The notes: generated by a model from the letters alone, not told the origin. Counted from the first letter of the stretch, positions 11,205-24,475 are shown. The stretch: 56,271 nucleotides of DNA from Priapulus caudatus (GCF_000485595.1 NW_014577368.1:216527-272797), one strand, 5' to 3'. Translations and numbers: made by a program.

Positions 11205-12115
11205 TTGACATAAAGTGTATGTTAGGGCAGGGAAACACCATTCACGTGGACATACAGCTACGTGAATAACGTATCCTCTCAACTACACGTTACAACATCA
11301 GGAGCTCTCCGCTTTAAATAGCCAAGGGAAATAATTTTCCCGTACCTGCATCGGCCAATCGCGATGTATTCAGCCATTGCTACCGCATATTTATGATCGC
11401 ATGCGCGCACCCATGCGAGATTGAAACGAACCATACATGTTACAATCTACTTATCCGGCTGCTTTCCCCGCAAGAAATGCCACGTTACGCTCCGATTTAA
11501 TTGATTTAACACAATCCAACGTGATGTAACCCAGGGATCCTGCATCCCCCCCCCCCGTACATCAATCCAATATTGCCGCCCGGCACGTAACACAGCCACG
11601 CTGGCTGGCGCTGCGCGCTCGTCACCGCCGGGCTGCTTCTTCGTCGACGCTTTATAATATAAAGTCGAGATGTCGGGTCGAGGAGTCGATAGCCGCCTTC
11701 ACAATCGCTAGAACTGATCAACAATGTTTGGATATATAACGAAGGAACCAAACATCGATAATCTAGACAATTATGTTACTGCGCCAACATGGCGATCAGC
11801 TTACTTGCACTCGCACCGGCCCATATTATTCACTCGACATGGCGAGCCGGGCGGTCCAACTGCACGCACAAACCAAAGCATCTGTTTAATCACTGCCCGG
11901 CAGCGTGCATAATCGCCTAGTGTGTCCTAGGCTAAGACAATCTTGCCTTCACACCGAACGAATACACACCCAAGCATGCAGCGCGGTTAAATTTGCACTG
12001 TGCATTGCGAAAATAAGCAAGGCAAATTACCAAGGCATGTGCAATTGGCTGAAACCTGCCTGTAGGCGTTCATAATCTGAAATATATAAAACGTTATTGT
12101 GTAGCTACAGTGTCC
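11205..12115. other. No gene seen
   Basis: The stretch contains a C-run at about 11548-11557 and short AT-rich segments. No supported ORF, RNA or mobile-element boundary was found. Confidence 0.5.
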
Positions 12116-12119
12116 AGGA

Positions 12120-12440
12120 CAACTTCATTAGTGATAGGCGGCATCCGCCAGACCTAAAAAACCGTTACGGTACCCCCCAAATTGAGCTAGATACTGGATA
12201 AGGAAACCTGTTGCACCCATAGGGAAAGTCGCATAGTCTTCAGGATCGTGAATGGCCACTGCAGAATAGTCAGTGCTGGGTGATCCGGCACACGCCCCAA
12301 CGCCCCCACCCACAAAATTGCGGCTAGATAATTGAAAGTGAAACTTTTGAACCAACTGTGGAAATCTCGCTTAGTCCAGGTACCGTGAATGCCACTGCAA
12401 AAATCAGCGTTGGGTCACCACCCTAGACGCCCCTAAACGG
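12120..12440. repeat. Second block of degenerate ~100-bp repeats
   Basis: Units share CCCCAAATTGAGCTAGATA, GGAAACCTGTTG, GAAAGTCGCATAGTC, GTGAATGGCCACTGC and the string GCCCCAACGCCCCCACCCAC with the block at 10130. The two blocks are separated by about 1.5 kb. Confidence 0.6.
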
Positions 12441-12444
12441 CGGA

Positions 12445-13825
12445 CACCACTAGGCGATTTCATGCGATGTCGCGATCGCAGAAAAATCCGCTAGTGGTCG
12501 TGAGTCGCGTCCGATTTCGAGTCGGTCGCCACGTCCGCTCGAATCAACATTTGATAATTATTGAGCCGCCGGCCTCATATGGCCGCGCGATTGAGCCGAC
12601 TGATGTACAATACATACAGCCAACAGCGTCAAATCTACAGCAGCGCCCGTAACTCATCGGCGGGTGTGTCCACAGAGTCGCCCACCGAGCCTGGCCAGGC
12701 GCGATCGCCATGATAAAATGTTATGTGCCACAGCCCACAACCCCACCGGGCCTTCATTATAATGATTATTCAGAAAGTATATAAATCTAATATCACCTGA
12801 TACTATGCAGGAAGGAAACCACTGATCCACGTCACTGCTGCTCTACATTTCTTCATTGTATTGTAGAATAAGATCCTCAACAATCCGAATGACAAGCACT
12901 GATGTTTATAAACAACATTCTTGAATATCTCCTTATATAAAGCGCCTTCATCCAACAACTCTTCATCTCACTATACAGGTATAATATGGTGTTATAAGTA
13001 CAGTATAGTCCACTAGCAAGCGACCCAGACGAATGGACTAATAACTGGAAACGAAGAAAAATAAGAATTGCTTCAAATCATGCGACACAGAAAAATCACC
13101 TAACATCTCTCATGCGCATACGCAAATAATAAAATAAAATATACCACAAGTCATACATCAAAGGCCGGGTAATAACACAAAGGATTTATTCATAAAAAGA
13201 ACATCATACGCATACATTTACTACAATCAAACACATTATGCCCCCAAATTTAGCAATCCATAATCACATTTTTTATCTTTATTACATTCAGTACTCAGTA
13301 TATCAAAATCCATTTTAAATATCAACTATCAAATTAGTTCAAACATCATAGTTTTAGTCAATTTATCATAGATTCTAACTAACCCTCAGGACCCCCAAAA
13401 AAGCTGAAAGAAAGTTCCTAATAAAGGGTTCTCAACATTCAAATAGAGCTAAAGACTAAACTTTGTGCTACGTAGCATCTATATATTTTTGTTCCGTACA
13501 AGAACTCCCGTCTCCACCTCCCATCAAACTCCATCACCATCTCACCATCGAATCGCTCAGACTGGGGCCGAAGCGAAATTCTGTCACCTTTAAACCTCCA
13601 TGCTTCTGGTGTTATGACATTTAAATAAACCTTGTACGGCCGGACCTTCGACCCATGTTGCTCAATAGTGCCTCAAGACCACCCATAATCGTTTGGATAA
13701 ACCGTTCCACAGGAGATGCTTCCATCACTGTCCACAAGCGGTAACATACGTTCGTACCTTCAATCTCAGCGTTCGACAGAAGGGACGCAAAGCACAGTCA
13801 ACACCCCTTGGACGTTGCCAGTAGA
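12445..13825. other. No gene seen
   Basis: A GC-rich first half (12445-12720) is followed by AT-rich sequence. No ORF with recognisable or protein-like content was found. Confidence 0.5.
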
Positions 13826-13834
13826 TTGGGTTGT

Positions 13835-14260
13835 GTGCTGTGCTGCTGCGTGCGTGCGGCGTGCGTGCATTGCGGTGGCGTCGTGCGTTTACAGGTGTGT
13901 CGTGCGTGCGTGCGTCGCTCGTGCGTGCGGAGTGTGTACAGTTATTGGGGGTTTGCGTGCGTGCGTGCGTGCGCCGGTGCGTGCGCGTGCGTGCGTGCTT
14001 ACGTGCGTGGTTGTGTATGTGGTGTGTTGAGTGTGGTGTGTTGTTGACGGCACGTGTGTGGCCGCATCCGCTGGGTATCGTGTTCGCGGCGTGCGTGGGG
14101 CCGCAACAGCTGTGTGTGAATGTAATATAATATAATAATAATCTGTTTTGTGCTCGTGTGCTGGCGGTGCTTCGTGTGCGTGTCGTGGCGTGGCGGCGCA
14201 GGCGCGTGCGTCGTGCAGCTCGCGCGCCGCGTTCCGAGCGCGTGCGCGTCGCTGCGTGCG
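13835..14260 (+). repeat. TGCG/GTGCGTGC microsatellite region
   Basis: Interrupted TGCG, GTGT and CGTG units fill the region, with a short ATAATAATA interval near 14130. The overlapping open frames on both strands, rich in Cys/Val/Arg or Thr/His/Arg, are translations of the repeat. Confidence 0.9.
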
Positions 14261-14264
14261 CGTG

Positions 14265-15845
14265 TGTAGCCGCAATAGGCAAGCGAGAGGAAGTGGAGAA
14301 ACAATGAAATACCACAAGTTCGATTAAAGCGCGATATCGCGCGGGCATTGTACAGCCACATTACGACATGTATAATAACGGCTAAGACGCGTACATCCAT
14401 ACTACGTCGACTGATTAAGAGCACTCGATTCTAACACCCGCTGATAAAGAAATACGACGTGATCGCTCGTACCCGTCCTCTCGATTATTCATCCCAAAAA
14501 CGTATAAGATAGTCACATGCAGAAAAGTGGACTGAATGCCTGGGAAGTGAAGCAAGGTCACTAATGAGGGCGGCGCGCTGCGCTGCGACTGCTACAAATG
14601 CTCCATTAATTTCATTGTAAGCGTGCTAAATCTCATATGATTTAGATGCATACATATACATTATAAGCTTATGATTCTCTTTAAAATAAAAACATTGTGC
14701 AAATGATCCCCCTTGATCCTTTACAAATACCCCAATATCTTACAAAGCCCGCCAGGTACAGACCTCGAGAGTACCTGGCAACAAACGACTTACGTAAAAA
14801 ATCGTCTATACCACCACTATCTTTACCCAAACACACATCACGCTAACGAAATTGAACGCGCCATGACACCCCACACCATGCCCGGCACCCCGAAAAAATG
14901 CGTAAGTGACAATTATTTTTCACGTTACAAGACCGAGGGCTAATCACAAAAGGCAATAAACTTTATACCTAAACTATAACCGAAACGACACCTTTAGGGC
15001 AAATATTCCATATAAACTGACAACTATATTCGTATAAGATATACACATCCTTTGTTCTTTAAATATGAATATAATAGAGGAAACACTCTCGAGTCTTACC
15101 CTTGGCTGAAAGTGTTTGCGCACTATCAGTCGCGCGCTTGAGGCCCAGCGCGTTGTAAACAAACTTAGTCCGTTATTTAAAACTTTTTACATATTCTAAT
15201 GTATTAACCCAGAAACTTAGTAGGGTAATATAACCTAAAAGCCCTGAAAAACCCAGAACCTAATAAACCTCCTAAGGCCAAATGTCTTCCCACACACCGG
15301 CACGACACGACACATGGCAAAAAGCACGGCGTGGGCCTGGGAAAAAATACTGTATTCGCGGCAATTTCTTGGCCGTTGTGTTACATCTGTCAGTGATCAG
15401 AAAATTATGCAACATTGCTTGTGCATTGGCTGATGGTGGCGTTGAGCAGAACACGATCAAAAACACAATCGCGTGAGGTCAACCTTCTCTCCGCACATCA
15501 GGGCACCGGTCAAAAATCATAACCATATGATTTTCGCGTCGCCGTAACCGGCTGCGCTGGCTTCAGTGAGACTGCGCCATAAGCTCGAAATAATTTGAAC
15601 TTTGCCGTAGGGGAACATGATTCACAGCCGTTTCCGTGGCGTCCGGTCTCGCGCCGCGTGTTAGATGGACTTAGTCTCTACCAGGAGAGTATAGGCCCCC
15701 TCAAAATCGCAGCCCATGCCACTGCCCACCTGCCCCCCCCTCGTTCGGCCTATACTAGACTATTACTTACTACCCTACAAAAATTTAAGGCACTCCACAA
15801 GCCAATCCACAAGCGAATCAACGAGTGCTCAAATAAGCCTCATGG
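14265..15845. other. No gene seen
   Basis: Nothing recognisable was found. A short perfect GCGCGATATCGCGC palindrome lies at 14329-14342. Confidence 0.5.
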
Positions 15846-15849
15846 GCAG

Positions 15850-16180
15850 ATATGGATCGTTACCGATTGCTCTATTAACAATCAGACTGATCATGATGCT
15901 AATAAGCACAGTGACCTAAGCCATCGATTGTTGGGACGATACACGAGGATCAAATCAATCGGACCGATCTCGATTGCTTAATAGCCAATCGGGACGGACA
16001 CGATGCTTAAGACCATCGGGTACCGATCATCGATCTCTCTACCACGATCAGTCCCGATTGCTTAAAGCAATCGACGATCAGTAAGCATCCCGTCACACAT
16101 TGACCTATCTAATAGCAACAGATCCGTGATCAAGTCCTCAAGAGAATCGACGATGCTTATCATCATATAAATCCAGGCGC
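15850..16180. repeat. Degenerate minisatellite of GATTGCTTA/GATGCTTA words
   Basis: Words such as CGATTGCTTAA, GATGCTTAAG, ATCGGGAC and CGATCAGT recur every 15-35 bases. A second block with the same words occurs at 17610-17950. Confidence 0.65.
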
Positions 16181-16689
16181 TGAAATCCTGAGACATACCA
16201 TCGTGACATTTATGCATCAATGATCGCTGCCAATCCGATACTTGAAAATGGCTTGACTTTCCCTAACAGCAACATAAAACAGACCGGCTAAACGGTATAA
16301 AAACAGTAAACAATCTAGTGTAACCTTTGCCTCAAATATTTGCGCGAAACGAACAATCAATCCCAACAACTAGTGTAGCAGCTAATAATAAAATAATTAA
16401 ATAATTAATTAATTAAATTAGCTAGAGATAATAAATCGTGAATAATTCCAACGGATTTTTTGTGGGAAAGCAACGCATAGACACCGGGGTACCCGTATCT
16501 CGAGACATAAGGTAACGCACCTGGTACCGTAGGCGGATTTTTTCCTAGGTCAATCAAGAACATGGGCGTAGTGACGCTGCTATGGTTGCTTGTTACCGTT
16601 ATGCTATATATACGTAATAAACCATGCGGTTATAAAGTTATTCTTAAACTAGCAATATTGAACATATATATATACAGAGAGCTACAGGC

Positions 16690-16912
16690 CGCTAAGGTTA
16701 CCTAGACGCTCTATTACTTCCCCACCGCACTACATCTCCCAGTCTTTCCGCCTCCTCACAATCCCATCCACCCACCTTCCCACTCCCCCTCCTGCTCCAC
16801 GCCCCTTCACCTACCCTATACCTCTCACCAACCCCTCCCCCCTCTCCCTTCACGGCAGCCGGATCCCCTACCGCCCAATTGCCCGCCCCCCCTTTAATAC
16901 ACGCGGCTGCAG
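16690..16912. repeat. Pyrimidine-rich tract
   Basis: Almost entirely C and T on the + strand (CCACCTTCCCACTCCCCCTC and similar). A purine-rich counterpart occurs at 2460-2720. The Gly-rich frame on the - strand is compositional. Confidence 0.65.
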
Positions 16913-16914
16913 CA

Positions 16915-17605
16915 TAAGCCGCAATTCCCACAAATCTATAACCGCCTTTTGATCAAAAAAAAACTATAATAAGTATCTAGAGTAAACTATTCCACGCAGA
17001 ATTGTATTGCAGAGTATGCATTGCTAACGTTATTATGTTGGTGCAAACAACGTATTACAAACCTCCAAACAGTACCTAAACTCTTCATACGGGTTTTCAA
17101 ATAGTGAATATGATATGCAGCAACGTTGTTCTAACATATAAAAACGTAACTTAATGAGTGTAACGTCATCGACTAACGGTTTGTAAGTTACACAAAGTGA
17201 TAAATAACGTTTATTTCACCAACCATCGGAACCTAGATAAACGTCAACATATTGTAACTAATAGGTGCAGCAACGTGTCTTCTAACCTATATATACTTAT
17301 TTAAACGTTTGATGAAACGCGCGCGTTTCATAAGTGTAATCCAAACCAAAACCAAAATAAAACCAATCAAACGAGGAAACCGTTATGTTCTATGGGGTAT
17401 ATACCCAACAATAAGATGCATCCGTAACAACCTATGCTATGGTATGTGCTTCAAAACGACTGATCCAAGACTCTATTAAATACATAACAGATGATTCTGC
17501 TGCTCAACCACGGCCAATCTTAAACATGCACATGGCAGTCTTCAGCGCTTGACAATCATTCTGAACATCCTCAATACTTGTATATCAGTAATCGTTTGAT
17601 TCTGT
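16915..17605. other. No gene seen
   Basis: AT-rich sequence with scattered AACGTT and TAACGT words. No supported ORF or element end. Confidence 0.45.
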
Positions 17606-17609
17606 AGTG

Positions 17610-17950
17610 TCTTGATCATCTCGAAGCTTATCTTCGGATAGGCTATTTACTCTTGACAGTATCATGCTGTCAATTCTAGGACGCCTCGACTGCTAGAATC
17701 ATCATCGATTGCTAATCAGTCTGGATTCTAGACAGTCTGATTGCTTAAAGTCTTGTGATCAAGTGTCAAGTTGTATTGCTAGATCACTGCGTGCTTCGAT
17801 TGCTAGGACATCCGATGCTTAGATCAGTCCGGGATTGGCTTGCGACTCTAGGATCGGCTCGATCGCTTACGCGATGCTTAGATCGTCTGATTGCTTGTCG
17901 ATGCTATTAACGAAATCGACAACAATCGATGTGGTCGAGTTCCTGGATGC
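17610..17950. repeat. Second GATTGCTTA minisatellite block
   Basis: Repeated GATTGCTTA, GATGCTTAGATC and CTAGGATC words match the block at 15850. The repeats are too diverged for a clear unit length. Confidence 0.65.
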
Positions 17951-18126
17951 TTAAATTTTGTTAAGGTATGGACCTTAGTAGCTACTAACACACTCTAAAC
18001 TACATCTCTAATCTACCTCTCTACACTACATCTCAAATCTACATCTCTAACTATCATCATCTTAACTCTAACTTAACTGTAAACAGTCTAACAATACAAG
18101 TCAGCTGCAACTTTATCCTTAAATAT

Positions 18127-19863
18127 TTTAGCTCACCTTACATCGGCAAGCCTAAGCCTATGCCATGTGCTCCGTCCTGGAGTCTCGTCGCCGATCGTGC
18201 CTGTCCGTGCCCACTCGGTCAACGATAACTCCAGGAACCGTTGCCCACAATGTTGAAAGTAAGTTTTACGCTATCCCATACTTAACACTCCTCACTTCTT
18301 GACACAGTGGCCATGACATACCTTCGAGCCACGCAATTTTTGGAAAAAGGAATTGCCATTAGTCAGTCAGTTCAACCGATTTGCTCATTTTGGTATGGAA
18401 TGAATAAGGCTCGGTTTGATATAAAAACAATTATACAAATAGGTATGGTTGGCAATTATATACATATAATAGACACAAACAGTCTGGGTGACATCGTCTG
18501 GTCGTTAACAAGAATTTATTGACAAATACTAATCAAAATGCATATTCTCTCCACCTGCGAAAAACCTAATATAAGATAAAAGATTACAACAACATGCGAA
18601 CGTCAAGCATAACCGATATTCAAACACCCATCTGCTACAAAGCGGTATAGCGCCATCACGTCCAAATGGATCATTTGGTTAAAATAATGCAATACCAGAT
18701 GGCAATCGTTTCTAAACGTACGTCGATGGTTGCTCAATTAAAACTACATCTTCTACCACCATTGTTCCTTTTTAGCTCATCTGACATCGTCAGAGCAGCT
18801 TGTAGAATCCATCGTCCTGCCGTCGGTCGGCCGTCGCCGTCGCGTCGTTCGCAACATGGCACAAATCTTAACCGCTCGACGTAGTCACGATAACGGAAGT
18901 GGGTAACCAAAACGATGGAGGTCGACAGCTGGGGTCAAAGGAAAAGGTCCAAGAGTGTCAAAGATGGACACATTCACCCTTAACTAAGGATAGGAGAAGC
19001 AGATTCGGCACGCAAATCTAAACGGCTCGACCTAGGCTCGTGAAGTCGTGTATAAGCACATGTAGGAAAAAGCCATCACTGTCCGAAATTGGAAGGTCCA
19101 GTCAAAGGCAGTGGCACAGGCAATTAGACATTTTGAGGACATTTGTCTGACGAAGCGATTGGAAAAACTTTTGTTTCAGTCGGTTGATCCCGGTGACCTA
19201 CCAGTTGTTATGGCTTAATTGAAAGACCATTAAATGCCTGTTTCGCTGCACATGCGAGAGAAACGTTCCGGATAACCTTTCGAACACTCAAGAGGAGGGT
19301 AAAGTGTATTGTGAACTGTCGTAAAGAATTTGACTGCCGGGTTGCATAGCAGCTAGGTAGAATCCATATACATCCTGAGATAAGGCACAATTCCAGTGAA
19401 TGTCAAAACAAGAATTAGGTTAAATAAGGGTAGTTCTTTAAATACTAAATTTCATGTCATTACTTACGCAGTATGTACATAACTATCCACGCCCATGCTG
19501 CGCCAGTGGCCATGCATTGTTGGGCATTTTGCCTGCGTAATTTGCAGTGGCAAGCTCGATTGCAATTCAGCCTCTAGCGCGACGTAAATGATGAGTGCAC
19601 CTACGCTCAAAATATTTGCCTACTACGAATGCTGACTCACTTAATCTAAGAACCTAACCGACGCCGATGAGTGTACGTAGAAAAAAACATCTCTGGCAAC
19701 TGTCATAATGAACCCAACGAAACATTCTTTAGAAGGTTTCCTGATACCAATCCCTGTGCACCACTGTTTCGGCGTGTATGAACACACTTGACTAACAGGT
19801 TTAACAGAACCTCCCTCACCACATGAGTCACCGCAGAGACTTATGACCTGTCCCGGCTAGCGG
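18127..19863 (+). mobile_element. TTTTTAGCTCA-family repeat, composite long copy
   Basis: The copy starts TTTTAGCTCACCTT and carries a second internal start, TTTTTAGCTCATCTGACATC, at about 18772. Conserved blocks follow in the same order as in the 28635 copy: the CCGTCG block, GGGGTCAAAGG, TTTTGAGGACAT, AACTTTTGTTTCAG, a CATTAAATG-like word, GAGGAGGGT, GTGAACTGTCG, GACTGCCGG and the CAACGAA...GAGTCACCGCAG end. There are no long ORFs, so it is non-autonomous. GCTCATCT at the second start and AGATGAGC at the end of the 37157 copy suggest short inverted ends. Confidence 0.75.
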
Positions 19864-19974
19864 GCACACGTTGTGGTGACTACAAGTGCATTGACACTTT
19901 CATTATGTTAATACCTACAGGCCCCGGAAGCCAGTTGGTATGGGGGGCAAAGCCTAAGGGGGCTCACATTATCC

Positions 19975-20635
19975 GTGTCGGAACGCGTGTGCGTGATCGA
20001 ACGTGTGCGCGTGAGCCGTGTGTGCGACCGTTCGTAGCGCGTGTGACTGTGCGACGGTGCGTACGCGTGATGTCGGACGGTATTGGAGTGTGCTGAATCG
20101 CATGTGTTGATGGTGCTGAGCGCGAATGATGCGACGGGTCTGAGCGCGTATGTCGTGAGCGTGTTGTTGACATGTGGCCGGAGCGCATTGTGACGTGTGT
20201 CCGGAGCGCTTAATGGCGACATGTTGGCGTGAGCGCGTTGTGCTGTTTGACGTGTTGCTGACCGCGTTGTGACGCTTGCGTACGCGTGTGTGACGACGTG
20301 GTGCGTGAGCGGTGTGTCGTGAGCGCGTGACTCGTGGCGCGGGTTTGACGGGTCTGAAGCCGTGTGTGCGACGTGTGTGCAGAACGCGTGTCACTGGCGC
20401 GGTGAGGCGGTGTTGCTGAGGCGTGTGTGTGACTGATGGCGTGAGCGCGGTTGCGACGTGTTTGCTCCGCGTGTGTGCGACGTGTGTGCGTGAGCGCGTG
20501 TGTGCGTGAGCGCGTGTGTGTGACGTGTGTGCGTGAGCGCGTGTGCGCGACGTGTGTGCGTGCATGAGCGCGTGTGTGCGACGTGGGTGCGTGAGCGCGT
20601 GCGTGCGTGAGCGCGTGTGTGCGTGAGCACGTGTA
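19975..20635 (+). repeat. GTGAGCGCGTGTGTGCGACG minisatellite
   Basis: Tandem units built from GTGAGCGC, GTGTGTGCG and ACGTGTGTGC are irregular on the left and nearly perfect from about 20450 to 20635. The array is strongly CpG-rich and alternating purine-pyrimidine. The Arg/His/Thr-rich - strand frames are repeat translations. Confidence 0.9.
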
Positions 20636-20857
20636 TTATATACTATCCTGCACTATATTATCTACTTCTGATTTTGTGTTACGTCCCACTTTATTTTCGT
20701 GAGCTGGGTGTGGCACTGGTTAGTTACATTGGCTCTTACAGTCATGTTTGTGATTGATAGTTTGTTTGTTCTGGGTATAGAATAGGGGAACTAAATATTA
20801 GGCTCAGCCGTGAATGTTATCATATATGAATCGCTAAAAAACAACAATTGTTATCGC

Positions 20858-21625
20858 CAGTGTTGTAGTCGAGTTCGCACCCCCCCCCCCGAGTCCGATC
20901 GAGTCCGAGTCCGAGTCCGCACCACCTGAGTCTGAGTCCGAGTCCGAGTCCACACCACACGAGTCCGAGTCCGAGTCTAGTTTTGATAAAAAAAAAGGGA
21001 AAATATCAAAAAAGGGAAAAAATCGGGGAAAAGGGAAAAAATTGGAAAAGGGGAAAAAAGGGAAAAAATTGGAAAAGGGGAAAAAAGGGAAAAAATTGGA
21101 AAAGGGGAAAAAAGGGAAAATATCGCAACAGTGCATCGTAGACATTCGAAAGTGTATAGTCAGCCGAAAACACAGAGACACGAGTCATACGAAACGTGTC
21201 AAAGTAACGGATCCATTTGTGTTTTACGAGAATGACACGGCTTGTTGAACCAAATGAGAGAGACAGAGTGCTAGTACCTTCCAGGTGGTAGAAGAAGAGA
21301 AAGAACTGGTAGAAAAAACGCCGAAAGGGACGAAGTGACAGCAGATTCAAACCAAAGGGAGAAGAATCTTAATCGAGCCATTGAAAACGTTACAAGATTA
21401 GGCCGTGTATCTAGAAAACCTAGGAGTTTTAGTTTTAAATTCTTATAAACTGCGTACAATATGTACAGTTGTGTACTATCGAGCCGGCCTTGACCCGAGT
21501 CCTCGAGTCCGGAGGGCTCTAGTCCGAGTCCGAGTCATTGCACTCCGAGACCGAGACCGAGACCAAGGAAAACGGTCTCGAGGCCGGTTTCGAGGCCAAG
21601 ACCGGCCTCGAGACCTACAACACTG
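20858..21625. mobile_element. hAT MITE made largely of GAGTCC repeats, target duplication GTTATCGC
   Basis: The ends CAGTGTTGTAG and CTACAACACTG are perfect inverted repeats. The 8-bp direct repeats GTTATCGC lie at 20850-20857 and 21626-21633. Arms of GAGTCC hexamers (about 20890-20985 and 21495-21540) grade into GAGACC near the right end. An array of about 27-bp GGAAAAAATTGGAAAAGGGG units (about 21000-21120) lies inside. There is no transposase. The Phe/Pro-rich - strand frames are repeat translations. Confidence 0.85.
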
Positions 21626-21639
21626 GTTATCGCTGTCAT

Positions 21640-24290
21640 CGTCGTTATCATCGTTCTGGTTCTTTTTTGTGGTTTAACAATTCGTAGAACAACAGTAAGT
21701 CCATGTCATATTTGGTCCAGTGCCAGATTCCTAAAATAGTATTGCTTCCTGATTGTCATGCCACTAGAAATATATTTGATAGTGATTTCACAACAGGTCA
21801 TATGCCCCCATGAAACTATTGTGGCTATCGGTAAATGGAAAGTGCACACCGTAATGTTGTTCATATTGGGACAGTGAGCACTGAGTACTGAATTTACTAA
21901 ATATGTATTGTGCAATTAACAATTATAATTTATAATTTCGAGGAATGGTTTTTTGAAACGCTGTTTCTCATGCCATATCGAAAACAAACGTTAATGTTTA
22001 ATAGCACTGAGCAGTGATCGTGTTCTTGTTGAGGAGAGAACGCTAGTGTATCCCCCACCCCGTATAAAGTACAGTGCAGAGTGTACAGCGCTATTAGTGG
22101 CATTAGCAGCTGTCAAAGCGGAAATTTTATGGGTGTGAATCAAGACAGGTCAAGTATAACTATAGAGGCTTAACCTTTTTTTTCCAAGACCAAGCATTAA
22201 AGCATTATTCTACCGAAAGACACCCGTGATCTTTACAATGATCCATAGAAAATACCATGAGTCGTAGGAAAGGCCGATGATGAATGAATGCTATAATATG
22301 TACCCAGTGACATTTTCCACGGACACCAACGGTTATGATTGATCTATCCTGCTTGAAGAAATATCGTTTTCTTAACGTCAGTCGTATTTTTGCCTTGCGT
22401 GATACGTGATGTCGAATCCCGTAATCCAGATCGCGCCGATTCCCGACTAGAAATTAAGGCTAAGTGTGTAAAACGCCTACTTAATTCTTTACCGCGAATT
22501 GCGTTTTGCATAGATTTTTACACAGATTCTTAAACCTCTCAGTCTGCTTCCGGCTTGATTTAGTGATTTAATCAACGAATTTCAGTGAGACATGGTAATT
22601 TTTACGGATAGCTGAAAATAGGTTCAAATTGACTGCGAGCTGGGATTTCGGGGTGGGCCCTATCAGCGACCACAGACAGTGATCGTCCTGCTAGATCTTA
22701 GGGCGGCACGCAGCGTCCGAATTCGTTCTAATCGATAACGCACGCGTCTATGTGTGTCTACTGTGTTCCATAATGGCTTCGTGAGTCACGCGTGGCTGCT
22801 GATATCTTTGAAGATGGACTTGGTGCGTGTTGCTGCTGCTGCTGCTGCATGCGGCAGCGGAGAGCGCATTACTGTGCTGCCGACGCTAATTATGGTTGGT
22901 AAACGGGAGGCAGGAGTGCGCAGGGATGAGGATGACGCGATAGAGCAGGCAGCTTGGTTGTCGTTGTTACACGGGGTGTGCCCGGGCCTAAACAGTAGTG
23001 AGTTGTTGGGGGTGTTGTGGTGTTGCGATTGATTGTATTCTAAAGTCCATACAGACGGGCCGGTACCCGCGAGTAGGAAGTTAGTTGTTGAGGTAAAATG
23101 GTTGGTATTTCAATTTTTTTGGGGGTTCGGACCTAGGCAGTATGTGGTTGAGGTGGTGTACTATTGCAATTGATTAGGACCCGAGCGGACGGGGTGACAT
23201 CATGGTCGTATTGTAATTGATTGTATCTGTGCGCCCATGTTCTGTAGATCAACTCGTATTTACGAGCCATTAGTCTGCGCGAGCTGCTATATAGCTAGTA
23301 AGTAGATCTGTTTTAGCTGAGTGCTGGTGGAGAGGCGAGTGCCTATATAGATTCAGTGTAAGAAGAGCAGCTTAGTAGCGTATAGAGACTGAGCCTCCTT
23401 TGGTGAATTAGTAAGGACATTCATTGTAGCTGTTGGTATAGGGAGACGGGGGTGCTTAGAGGATAGGAAGTAGGACTTCATCAGTTGCTGGGTGCGCACA
23501 ACTCTAGACGCTGGTTAGTCTAGGTGGATCACCTATATGTAGTTGTGGCAGACATGTCTCGGGGGTCATTATTGGGAAGATTAGCAGCAGTTTCATAGAT
23601 AAGATGGGGGAGAATAGTTTAAAAATAATAATACAAGTGGATGATATGCAGCGTTGGTGGTGTTGGGTAACAGCTTTGGAACTGTCACTACTCTAACAGA
23701 ATCGATAGATTCTGTGTATATAAGTTTTAGTGCAATTGCCTTGCTTAGTATCGTGGTACTGTCATTGTATCTAATGCCATTTTATCTAATTGAGCGTAAC
23801 AGAGTCCCTCCACACATTTTAATCATGGTACCTATAGCCACGTCTCTTTCCCATCGGGTTAATGTTAGAATGTTATTGATCTAATGTATTCAAATGCATC
23901 AGTCGCTCTTGTTAATTAATTTTCCCTAGTGTATAATTTATCTGTGTCTGTGTAAATTGTAACGAGGATTTTTATTGTGTTCGTTTTGAACAGCAGCATT
24001 AACAGTCCATGTTTTCAGTTTGGTTTTCAATTTGGCCATTAAGAGCCCTTCACATTTTGCTTTGTTACTATTTCATGCAGCAATTTTAGGGATTGAAAAG
24101 TATCTATTAGGAGCCTTTCATGCTCACCGTTACCAGGCATAGCTGTTAATGTCCACTCTCATAAGTACAGCTATGATCGTGTTTGAGCTCTACTATATTG
24201 TTAACGTTTATATTATTGCATGTATATTTGATGTCCCAGTTTTATATCTAACTAATCTATCCAAGTAATACACTTTCACTCATACTCTTG
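21640..24290. other. No gene established
   Basis: Two short + strand frames were considered (22754-23032 with an Ala run; 23654-23884, hydrophobic). Neither has a recognisable domain or clear splice signals. Otherwise unassigned sequence. Confidence 0.45.
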
Positions 24291-24294
24291 GTGT

Positions 24295-24475
24295 ATGTAT
24301 CCAAGGTATGTATCCCAGTAATTTACTTGCAACTATAATGCATTCCTGATCTGTGTATCTTAGTAATGTACCCTAGTAATGTCCCAGTGATGTATCACAA
24401 TGTCGTACAGTCGTACACTACAGTTGTACAGTCGTATACTATGTATCCCAGTAATGTATCACAATATTATATCCC
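24295..24475 (+). repeat. Short tandem repeat of GTATCCCAGTAATGT and CAGTCGTACA words
   Basis: GTATCCCAGTAAT or close variants occur several times, interspersed with AGTCGTACA and TATCACAAT words. Confidence 0.6.

Noticed and set aside
13725-14424. Long Thr/His/Arg- and Cys/Val/Arg-rich frames
   Set aside because: They are translations of TGCG microsatellites on both strands.
19908-20630. 198-codon and shorter - strand His/Thr/Arg frames
   Set aside because: Produced by the GTGAGCGCGTGTGTGCG minisatellite.
20834-21350. Phe/Pro-rich - strand frames
   Set aside because: Produced by the A/G-rich tandem array inside the hAT MITE.
23654-23884. Hydrophobic frame resembling a membrane segment
   Set aside because: Short, isolated, with no splice partners or family match.
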